From NCBI RefSeq assembly GCF_008831285.2, contig NC_045141.1, positions 2,048,001-2,112,000 of the forward strand: a stretch of 64,000 bases of DNA, written 5' to 3'. The stretch comes from Nymphaea colorata (Eukaryota > Streptophyta > Magnoliopsida > Nymphaeales > Nymphaeaceae). The notes below the pieces were generated by a model. That model was not told the DNA's origin. It ran no database searches and worked only from the letters and a program-made list of their open reading frames with translations. Both the position numbers and the translations under genes were made by a program. Below are positions 12,301 to 24,200 of this stretch, piece by piece; the stretch's first letter is position 1; each line of letters begins with the position of its first letter.

Positions 12301-15300
12301 CTCATGGAAGGTTTGTATAGCTCATACATAGGTTCTACTAATGGATGTGACTTGACAGCTTGATTAAAGAAATGGGCTCATCCTATTCAGCAATCTGAGA
12401 TAAATAGCGGAAAAGCTAAAGAAAAATTTTAGTAGATAACCAATTGTTCGATTCGATGTTAAATCCACTCAAAAGTTCTTATAGATTGGTTCATCCCATC
12501 TTCTGCATTATTTGAAATTAGATATCTCTCTTCGAGAATAAACTTGACCATAAAAACATTGGATTGCATCATCTCTAACATGTCCTATAGTGGTTGTTCA
12601 TCAAATTCCAAATCAAGGTTGGAGGATGGCAAGGTGAGGATGAACAAGAAGACTGGCAACGTTGATTTGCACTAGCAAACAATTTCCCACTCATCGATCA
12701 AAAACTTCCAATGAGTGAAACTTCTCTTGTTGCAGGTGCTTCGTATCTTCAAAATTTTGCTCATCAAACACCACAACCATACAAATTTGGACATGCTTGG
12801 CAATAGGATCATAGCATCTATATCCCTTATACTCATTTCTGGACCTGATGAGCTTGCATTTTGCATTGCCCTGAAATGTTCCTTAAAGATGTACCAATAT
12901 GAATGGCACACACATAGTAGAACATTCAACTCATAACAAGTAGGGTATTGTCCAAAAAGAGTAAAATAAGGAGACTTGTACTCTCAAACCATTGCGGACA
13001 AACCATTAGTCACATGAACAGCACTACTAAAAGCATCCTTTCAAAGATTAATGGGCACATTACCATCATAGAGCATACTCATGGCACTTTAGCAATGTGG
13101 CATTGTTTAGATTCAACAACCACATTTTCTTGAGGAGTATATAGGCACAATACTTGTCAACTTATCCATTATTTTGAAGGAAATCAAGAACGTCTCCCGA
13201 TGATTACTCTCCTGAAAGTGCAGAATATTAGGAGAGAATTTTGTTTGAAATGGAGCATAAAATCCTTGGAATGCTTGGAAACTTCATATCCGTGTTTCAT
13301 AAAGTGCATCCAAGTATGACGAGAGCAAAAATTAAGGAACAAAACATAATAATAATTAATAAGGAACAAATGGAGCATATCCCCATACATCAGAGTCACA
13401 ATTTCAAAAGGTTTGGAGGCTCTTTTCATTTACGACATAAAAGGGAAGCACATAACCTTTGCATAGTTGCAACTAGAACACTTCTTACCATATGAAGTAG
13501 AACACAAACTTGACTCTAGAATGAGATTTTCAGATAGGCTTTTTAACAAAACCACAATTATAGCAGCCTAGATAACCGTGACATAAATCTGGCATACTTC
13601 GAAGAGCAATACCATAAAAATCAGACTTACAAGGACTACAGCTCCAAACTGATTACTCTGAGGAAGAAGGCTAAGATGACTCTGAAGATGAAGACTTTAA
13701 ATGATTACTTGAATAAGGCGATGAGTTTTCCTTGAAGACATAGGCATTTCCTTGTTGCTCCCCCTTAATGAATATCTCCTTCGTTTGAAAATTCTTGATA
13801 TTCACAAAAGAATGAAATCAACAAAAGAATTTGTATCATCGATAAGCTTAGGGTCAGAGGCTGTAATCTTTTTTATGTTTAGAGCAATTAGATAAAGCAA
13901 CGGACGACCCAAATAATATTGGAATGCATGCATTTCCAACATGTACACCATTTAGAGTCTGTTGTACTCTATTGTTGGCTGAAACCTCATTGCCAACAAT
14001 GGCAAATGATCCTTGATTATCTTAACCTGATTCAATTACTTGATAATCGTCATGGAGCCCTTTCTTGAGACTCTAAAATTCTCTCTTCAAATATAGAACT
14101 TATGCCACTAATATCTGAGAACATGTCTAGGCAAGTTTAATCCACAATTGTGCAGTGGCACTGTCATCTGGGATGGAAAGCAACACTTCTAGTAAAGTGT
14201 CGGTGTATTGTGCACAACAAGCGGCTAATCCTGCTTCATCCAAACTACACATTTTGGGTTTCAAACAAGCTAAGAAGATAGCATTCCTTTCTCATCTTTG
14301 ATTCTTGTGAGATAAACTGTGGTGAGACAGAAGCAAAACCATCTAAATGCCCAAACAGATACTGACTCCTTATAATATTAATCAGTTATCCTTTCCATGT
14401 CAGAAAATCAGTGTGAGTAAGCTTTGTAGACACGAGTTCACCCGGGAAATTTAGAAGAAAGACCAGTATGTGCAGAGGAATCCATTGATGAAGACAACTA
14501 AGAACATGAAGCCAAGAAAACTCAAGGATAGAAAAGAAAAGCTTAATCAGCAATTAGCAAAGTCAGCAAATATGAACCTTGGAATGACATAACAGCCCCA
14601 ATCATGAGCCAGCATTTTTCTCTTTTTCTTTTGGCTGTTAGACCAATAAACAGAAATTTGGCGCAACTTGTTCTAGGTGATCAAAACTTAAACAGAAGCA
14701 CTTTCTCTGCTGATATGTTGAAGGTAATCTGATTTATGTAATAATTACTTAGGCTTGGACATCTCTACAAATGCCAATTAAGCAAGAAAAGAAAGGTTGG
14801 GGACCCAACATGACATGGAACCCAAAGCAAAATAGGAGGGAGTGAAAATGATTGACATCACAAGAAATGCAGGGAAGACATAATCTTATTTATGACAAGC
14901 TAATCAGCAACATGAACGATCTCATTCATCAGTTTGCCGACTTTTATATGTCTGACGCAATCATACTCGAACACAAAAATCAAGAGATAACATGCTGACC
15001 AGAATGGCAAGGAAAACAGATTTGGAAGATGAAGAAAAACATTCAGCCACAGAGAAACAGATATAGGGGAAGACACGAAGGTTTTCAGATTAAGGAAAGA
15101 CGAGGAATTGAATAAAGATGCAGAAACAAGGGATTCTTGGAAGAAACGTTCATAAACAAGACCAGATATCAAGAATAAGAAAATGAAGAGTTTATAATTT
15201 CCTAACCAAGAAAGAACTTAGGTCTCCTTACGTATACCTTTTGGTAAATCCACAAGAACCTACCTCTAATGCCATGAAACATTTGTGATACCAGACCTGT

Positions 15301-18300
15301 TTTAATCACTATACTACCCTGCATAAAAGTGAGGAGAGATATCCAGGTCTCAACCCTAATTCATTACAGCTGTAAGTGTGGTTACAAAGTGGACATCAAT
15401 TCCCCTGTTACATCATGCCATTACTCAAAACAATTTACACATGTTTAATTTAGATTTCCACCCTATATTAGACATGTTTGGATCTAGATCCAGCTCCAAA
15501 TGTGATCTCCACAAATGGAACAAATTTTTGCAACTGAACCAAAAGGTTAGACTATCCTCTTAGAAACAATTGTTTATTCTAATTCTCCTATCGTACATCA
15601 CATACGACTGGACAGAAAATTTTCGAGATATTATGAAATCGTCATAACAATATACATTAGACAGTTTGGCTAGAATTGGCAGCACTTTTGCAACATCCAG
15701 ATATATATGTAAGCATGAGGCCAATAGCTACAAGTGCCAAAGGTAGATAAAGAAAGAAAAAAGAAAAAAACTAAGGACAAGAATGCCTTAGAGCTGAAGA
15801 AGCAACAATGAAATGATCAATCACCAAAATTATCTAAATACACGAGAACATAAAAATGATAAGCCTGAGAGATGCATAAGAATAAATTTTTGAAGCACTT
15901 GTTTCGATTACTAATAGTATTTTGAAAGCATAAGATTGAAACAGTTAATCAACACAAGAGGACAAGTCTACTAGTTTAAAAGATGAAAAACTCATACCTG
16001 TGACAAAAATAACAAGAAAAACAGCAAATGCAATGCTTCCACCGTCATACCAGCCTTCCTTAATGCCCTACAAAAAATCGAAACATAATTGAAGTACAAC
16101 TTCTGATTATCACCATGAAATGGCATATGTCATCAACATTACCACAAACATGATTCTCAGGTTTTTATCAGCGAGGCATCTTTCAAATATTTACCAAAAA
16201 GATCATTTTTTATTTGTCAAGAAGGTTCCCAATCAAGGGTTCCCCTTTCCTGCCTTCTCAGAAAGCCGAATAAATTTTAAAAAAATAAAACTATATAATT
16301 AAATTAAAGCTTCAAATTCGTTTTTAAATGCTAAAGAAACATATAAAAATGACAGCAAAGTCTTAAAATACATAAAAAATGTTTTCTAAATAAAAAGAGA
16401 AAATGTAATGATATATTTTAGTATTACCTTTTCATGATAATTTCAAAATATCAAAGATATGTTTCCATTCTTGATTGTCTTCAACTCTAATACACGGTGC
16501 AGCTGTAACAAGCCGAACCCTCACAATCTTCAACACGAGACTAAATTTTTGGGACGTTACAATCCACCCCACTTAAGGCACATGCGTCCGCGCGTGTGGG
16601 ACCCTAGGTTCAAGTGTTGAAACTGCTCTAATACGTATGTAACAAGTCGACCCACTCTTGGGCTCCGGCCCCTGGTTTGACGGATCCCAACCCATCCCCT
16701 AGCAGTTTTGGCTCTAACCCTGAAAAGGCTAGGAACCAGGACAACCATCTCATTAATAACCCTCCCTTTATAAGCCCTTGAAGATCCCTCACAATCTTCA
16801 ATACGGGACTAAATTTCTAGGGTGTTACAGCAACAATGCACCTGAAGTGTCGGTGTCGACTCAGCTGGACACAAGTGAGGGTACGGACATTGCACGTGGC
16901 AATGTCGGGTACGGTCAACGTACCAAGGGCCGTGTCAAACCAGTTTTGGGTACGGCCGTGCTAACCAACTCCTCTTTCGTCCAATTTTTTACTTTGATTT
17001 TTTTTTTTAGAATACTGCTCCTCTCCTTTACCTCATTCCCTGCATCTTCATTTTCATTTTTACGTCTTCGATCATTTTTTTCCTTGTTTCTTTTCCCCTT
17101 CTCATTGGCCAACCGCCAACAATTTAAGTCCTCCCATTCCGCATCACACTACAACTGTTGTGCTCTCCTATAATATCGTAATTCTATCGTAACGTATCGT
17201 AACTTTACGATACAAGTGGTGTATCGTATTTTTGAAACCCAACAATACATATCGTACGATACGGCCCCGTATCATACGATACGTACAACACATCAAGGAC
17301 CTATGTCACATGGCTACGGGTGTGGTTATCAGGAAGTCAAAATTCAATAAATTTCCTCAACAGAAAATTATGGTCATTTATTCACAATCACAATACCAAC
17401 CATATAAATTGAGGCCACAATATTTTTGCTTAATGAATTAACTAATTAAGCATAAAGAAGGCATGACCTGCATGTACACCAAAGAATACAGGCAAGCAAC
17501 AATATTGATGTAAGCATCACATTATGTGTGAAGAAGGATGACCAGCAAATGTGTCATCAAAGGCATCAAGTTAAGTGTGTCATCCAAAACAATCAAAATA
17601 GCAGTACAAAATGAAGGCCTCCTAACCAAGAACAAAAGCATAGAAACATGTTGTACTAGTTCTCCCAATCAATTCAAAAGAATAACAGTAGATGGACTTG
17701 GAAGACTGGGCAAATAACATTAGAAAGAACCTATCATAAGGACCTTATGAAAATAAAATTGATTGATTGTCATAATCATGAAGCATATCAACATGTGTAA
17801 TGTGTGCAAGGCATCTGACGCAGCAGCAAAAAATAGGAGATTCTTGTGCCCATGCCAAGCAGAGCCACAGTACTAGGATTTCTTTGTGGTAATTAAGCAT
17901 GAACCACTATTCTTATATAGGGGCAGTACAACGTTGCAAACCCAAGTTCCTCGTTGATTGAATCCTGACTGACCAACTTTCCAACTATATGATGGCACAT
18001 TAATGAATCATATGGCAACATCAAGTTATGCCATCTATTTGAATATGATCCAATAGCTTATTCAGAGTAAATTATGATTTATGAGGGGATAAAAGTGACG
18101 GTCTCTTCACGTTTGACTGAAACATGAGAAGTATAATCATGGAAAAGTGAAGACAATAAGCATCAACCAGGGTGAATTGGTAAGCCAAACACATCAGGGG
18201 TGAGTGCAAAGCAAATAGACTAGCAACTCAAGAAGGAGACAAATAAGACAAATTCCACTTCACCTCAGTCTTGATTCCTAATCCTAGTGAAAGGGCAGCA

Positions 18301-20150
18301 GCTATCATCAGGATAATAAGTGTTGTGTCTTGACAAGCTTCCCAAAGAAAGACCTGAAAAGCAAAGAATATTAAGTAATGAACAAACTCAAGAAACCCAA
18401 ACCCCACAAACTGAAGAAATGGAAGAGATAGACAAAGCACTAGAAAAATGAACCCAAGAAACGTACAAAAAAACTCCTCCCCTTTTTTTTTGGATATGTA
18501 TTTTCACCAAATGCCTGCCTTCTGATCAAAAGTTCGTTATCATCTCCAGGAATCCCCTTATCCAGGTTAGCTTTTAGCAGGTTAGCTAGCCCTTCAACCT
18601 AAAGACACCATGTGTAAGCAGCAGCAACAGAAAGAATAATACGAGAGAACATCTTTACTAAATTTCTTTTTGTGTTTCCAGAACTTGCCCCGCCATATTC
18701 TTGTAAGGAAGAAGTGTCATGGTCCCGATTCAATGCAGCAAGTTTCTCACATCCAACTCCAAAACCATGAACAGCAGACGGGAATTCCTGAGGTGGGCCT
18801 GGTACTAAAGAAAGCAAAACCAGATAGAACAGAAAATATAACCATCCATTTTCCAAAACCAACAAAATTTGGTAGATAAATAAGAGAAAAAAACAGCCAA
18901 GTTTGCATTAATGATACTGTATAGATTTTATCAGCATCATGTTTCTCATGATGAATTTCACATTAAAATTTCTAGCATCAACAAAATGAGCTCTAAACAA
19001 AAAAAGCTACATATGATGATACATCTAAGGGTCAATGAACCATTCACAAGCACAAAATATTCAAATAGAAAACCAGTATAAGAAAAGCACTTACACGCAT
19101 GTCAAACATGCAACAAGCATAAGATAATGCATATCAAGAAAACCATGCATGCCCACATATATGCAAGATGAAGGAGAAGTCTTTATTTTAGTTTAGATCA
19201 ATGACTAGCTTGATTACTGTACATAATCACCTAACTGCCTTAAAAACAATATTTGACAAATATAGATATGAATACAAGTGACATATGTCATGTAAACATG
19301 GATATAATAAGTCTGTAACAAAGTATATACAACTACAAAGAATAAGAGAAAACTTCATTCTCGATTCTACGAGAATTTTTATGAAAGCATTTCATTTGCT
19401 TCTCTTCAATGGAAGTTTTATTTTCCCAGAATGTATCCTAATTTTTGGCCTAATTCTTCTTCTGATGATCGATTTAACCTGTTTTTTAGAATTTAAAAAA
19501 AGACCACCAAACTTAACTAAACCAGTATAAGAAATGTCGTTATCATGATAATGAAACACAGTGACATTTTAAGCAGAAGTGAGATAAATAGAAAAAAAAA
19601 CATATAGGTGCACCTTATATGTTTGCTCTCGTTTGACGAAGACACGAGTCAGCTTGTATAGCAATGTGAATAAGTATCATGAAGCAGTTTCCATTCAAGG
19701 CTGTATGAACTTCTAGTTGTCCATAGCACTTGTTTGGACATACAAGACATAATCTCAAAAAATATGGTAAATTTTTAAAATTTTAAAAAAACTAAAAATG
19801 AAAGGAAAATAAAATAAGTGAGAAACTAATAACATAAACATCAAAAAACAATTAGATTTTCAATAAATAAAAAATAGAAAATGAAAAAAAACTGTTTGAG
19901 CATTAAAAAACATGAAAAAAGAAAAAAAAATGCCTCGTTTTTAAGGGTTTTTTTCTAAAAAAATGTACGTTTTTAAGTTTTTAAACAGAAATGTTATTTA
20001 TTGTGTTTTTTTTTTTTTTTTGCGTTTTTGTGACAATGGTACTAGTACAGAAAGATGTGCATGCATGCATACACACGCATACCTCACCTAGACTAGCGAA
20101 TTAGTTACTTTTGATAACACGTAGTTAATTCATCTAGCAACTTTATTATT

Positions 20151-20194
<44 letters not shown>

Positions 20195-21232
20195 TCAAAA
20201 ATGGTAAAACTAAAAAATGTGAAAAAATTATACTATTGTTGAAGAAAAAATGCAAGAATGAAAACATCATGCTTTTTAATGTTTTTATTTTTTTTCACAA
20301 AAAAAAGGTTTTCACTATATTTTACATCTTTTGAGGTTTCTTTAACATTTTGATAACTTTTTGAATTTGTCTAGACGTTATTGTAAGAAAGCAGTAGAAA
20401 ACTCAAACGCTTTCATAATGTTCTATTTTTTATATTTTTAATGTTTTGAGTTCCCAATATTTTTTCGAGAAAAGCAAAATTCTTTAATAACTGAAGAGAA
20501 CCTTGCCAATAAAAACCTAAGGATGATAGATGTATATATGACTTGGAAAGTACACATAACTTGGACTGAATAGTCTTAACTAGCCATTTTAGGACCTTGA
20601 CCAACCTATGCCCAACTTCTGATTTTGACAACTTAGATACCCACAATTATACTCTCGGCAACCAGGAACAACTTGATCACTATCTTTTTACCCCTTATTA
20701 TAATGATCTCCAACTCTTTTATGATCTAAGTCATGGTACCATTCTACATAACATGTCACATTGCTATTTGATTTCTTGTACAGATGATCAAACAAGTTCT
20801 AGGTCCTTTGTATCAGATTCTGATCTATATCCAACTAGATCTAACCTGAAATACTGATCTAATCAGGTGAAGCCTGAAACGGCAAATCCAAGTCCAAAAA
20901 TGCACGTCCATATGGATCCAAAATTCATGTTCATATGGATCCTGCTTCACTAAAATCAACTTGTTTGTTGCAGTCCTGGACAAAAGATGACATTCATCCA
21001 TTTCCCTAACTGAACCCCAAGCTGGACACTGCTAAAGTTAAATCCTGGTTACTGTCTCCTGCTTCTGAGAAGCATTATTACCCATGCAGGGAAGGATGTA
21101 GGGTATTAGCTAGTCAGCTATATCAAGGATCAACAATTAAACAAGTCAACAAATAGGTCAAGCCTCGGACCAGTTCATTTTCCAAGAAGCCAGCTCAAGC
21201 ATAGCTTGCAGCTTTGGTGGTTGCATATATAT

Positions 21233-21264
<32 letters not shown>

Positions 21265-24200
21265 CTATGCATTCCCTCCAGTCAAAATAGACCGTTTTTT
21301 TTTTCATTCTTTTACAATGGTAAATCATTGAATGTCATCTACAAGGTTGGTTTAGTGGCAATAGGCATTTGGATTGCCAGAACCCAATGTGCATCAATTT
21401 TTTTCTTGATGAACCAAAAAACATAGGGCAAAGACAGGAATATGTTTCTCAAGAGAGAGTCCATTTTGCAAGGACTCTATGTCTACATGGAGTGTCAATG
21501 ACCAGCTTGCTGTGGTAGGATGTTCCATGAGTGATAGTGATTTGATGCAGCAGATTCTTAGCAGATTGGGACCAGACCAGGACATGAGTGCCACCTTCAT
21601 CGTGTGACTTGCTATTCTTACTGGCTATCAAGAGTTGAGGACCAAGCTGTCAATATGAGACAACATTCAAGGGATTCTTTGAATGTTCTCATTTTTAGTC
21701 AAATCCATAAGATGTCCTTCTCACTGGCACATCTAATGGAGGGGCAAGGTGGTTTTGGTGCATAGGGTGGACAAGGCGGCCAGGGCACGGGCTGATCAAG
21801 AGATCGAGCCATTCTCCCTATCCCCAACATCCTGCCAAACCCTCAGATACAACAGGATCCTCCTACCTGTTTTCTATGCAATAGACGCAGCCATATTAAA
21901 GCGAATTGTTGGTTTAATCCTCAGAACAAAGAGAAAGCTCCACAAAATGAGATGAAGAAAGAAAATAGCATCAAAAAGGACATCAAGTCAGTCAAAGATC
22001 CATCGCTCTCTGCCCTTGCTGAGATAAATTTGTGATGGAAAGATCATAGAAAAGGGTTTCAAGATTCTGGTGCAGAAACCCATATCACAGGTGAAGTAGG
22101 GATATCCTTAATCCTCTTCCTGACTTTGCATGAGTTGCTTTTTCAATAAAGATGATACTCATCATGTTGGTAGTTGCTACTCATATAGGGAATTCTATCA
22201 TTCCTATAGTCAATTCTAGTCTCCAACTCCAAAATGTCCTTCATGCACTTAAAAACACTAAAACCATTGCTTCTGTTTCCAAACTTGTTGACAATGCTTG
22301 TGCTAAAGTTGAATTTACTATGCCCTTTCTGCTGGTCAAGGACCTACTACAAAGAAGGTATTCACTAAAGGATGGAATGAACACAATACATACATGTTCC
22401 TTGAAGATCCTCATTGCTATCGTGCCATGAAGCACTGTCATGTTTCTCTAGTTTTGTCCAAGTATATTCATAGTGTGTCAAAATGTGTTTTCCTTTGACA
22501 TTGTCACCTAGGTCATTTTGAGTATCATTTTATTAAGAAACTTGTGTCAAATAAACTTATTCCCCAATCTAGTCTTCATTATGAATAGAGGGATTAGAAG
22601 TGTCCTAGGTGTCATTTATGCAAGAGTCACGTATTTCCCATTCATTAAGCTAATAAAAGGGCTTCAGCTCCATTTGCTTCTGGTTTTGGCAGTTATTCTT
22701 GATATTCCTTTATATTTTATGGATAAATCTAAAGTTTTTGCCTTATCACAACATTTATATGCCTTGGTTAAAAATCATTTTTCTGAATCTATTCAGTCTC
22801 TCTCAACTGACAGTGGGGGTGAGTTAAAATCAGTGACTATTGGAATGGGGAGACCGGTGTCGTGCCTGCATACATTTCAACAGAACGGGATCGCTGAATG
22901 TAAGCATGGACATATTACTGATAATGCAATGAACATGCTGCATGACAGCATTCTCTCCATTTCTTCATAGACAGAAGCTTTTCATACTGCCGCACATGTG
23001 AAACAATAGGTTGCCTGTAACGCTCGTTGGTTTTGGCAGGTCGAGTCGAGTTAGGGTCCAGACCCGGACCCGACCCCCACTCGCGTAAGGAGCCCGACGC
23101 GAGGCCCTTCTCCCTCGCCTTTCCCTTTTTCCTCCTACGTCGTCTCCTGGTGGTCTCCCGTGACAGCGCAGAGGGAAAAGAAGTGGCGGTCGGTGTGGTG
23201 GTGGCTGGAACGGCGACGGCGACGAAGGTGGCAGCGGCGACTACGGCGACGGAGGTGGCAGCAGCGACTACGGCGGCGGCGGCTTGGTAAACCCTCTCTC
23301 TCTCTCGTGCGATTTTCCCTTCTCTGCCACTCATGCCCTCTTGTTTTTTTTTCTCTGCCGCACGTCCCCTCTTCTTCTCTCTCGCCACTCTCTTTCCCCT
23401 TTTCCGCTGGTTCTCTACCGCTCGACCCTCTTCTCACTCACCCGCACTCCCCCACCTGCTCTTTCTCTCTTTTCTCACCCCCACTGCCGTTTTCCCCCTT
23501 GAACAAACCCCTCCTCTCTTTGTCTCTCCTCTCTGTCAGCGTCCCTTTTCTCTTGTTCATTTCAGCTTTTCCCACTACTACCGTGGGTCTCTCCTAGCAA
23601 CAGATTTTGTGTTGAACTTTATTTGGACGTGTGTTGACTCTTTTTATGGCGTTTTGGGGTTGGATTGCAGTTTAGGGACGTTTTTCCCCTCTTACCAGCT
23701 AGTAGGGCGTGTGGTGAGCAGCGGCAGCAAGCAATCTCGAGCATTGGCACTTGATCGGACGTGTGAAGTGGTTGCTAGAAGGGTTGTAGCAGTTTGGACG
23801 CTTGTTTTGGGGTGAGCGATACCTAATCAAGCTCAAAGTAATGAATATTATCTTCTAAAGCATGTATAATTATTGTTCGAGCATGCTAGAGCTTAGAATT
23901 GATGATTTTGGGACGCATGTTAGTGATTTTGTTTTTGGGGAAAACTTAGGATTTGCGTTGGAAAGTAATGATTCATGTATTTAATGATCGTTTAAGCATG
24001 ATGGATTAATTTTCGAAGCATTAGGGAAGCATGGTAGAGATTGTGAGATTGTGGGGAAGATTTAGAACTGTCTTAAGGAGTGTAGCGCAGACTTCTGTGA
24101 ACGGGTGTATCATGAAGTTAATTAGGGAAAATATACGTATTTGGATGTGACTTTGGGGTTGATGTCTTAATTAAAGAACGTTATTGAGGAAGGAATTAGT

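Larger units (their letters stand above)
10486..15513 (-). mobile_element. Decayed Ty1/copia LTR retrotransposon (minus strand)
   Basis: Two related LTRs frame the element. The upstream side shows a purine tract AAGTTGAGGGAGCATG next to the 3' LTR. Next to the 5' LTR, TGGCATTAGAGG resembles the initiator-Met primer site TGGTATCAGAGC. A copia reverse transcriptase lies inside at 11,750-12,135. Many stops and frameshifts show it is dead. It lies in the same orientation as the Ca2+-ATPase, inside intron 7. Target duplications were not resolved, so the outer ends are approximate. Confidence 0.75.
7045..15997. other. ACA intron 7 (8,953 bp) with a copia insertion
   Basis: About 5 kb is a minus-strand copia element (about 10,486-15,513). 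The rest is AT-rich and includes an (AC)n(GA)n tract at 7,278-7,313, a pyrimidine-rich stretch around 7,870-8,130 and (TA)n arrays near 9,030 and 9,300. A G+C-richer block at 9,120-9,290 between the two (TA)n arrays is of unknown origin. Confidence 0.75.

Noticed and set aside
16915-17173. Open frames of 65 and 131 codons in intron 6
   Set aside because: They fall on a pyrimidine-rich stretch within a transcribed intron and show no domain.
22915-23815. Overlapping open frames of 100-160 codons on both strands
   Set aside because: They lie in the G+C- and pyrimidine-rich part of the 3-kb LTR; their Arg/Ala- or Ser/Phe/Pro-rich translations are compositional and no domain is seen.
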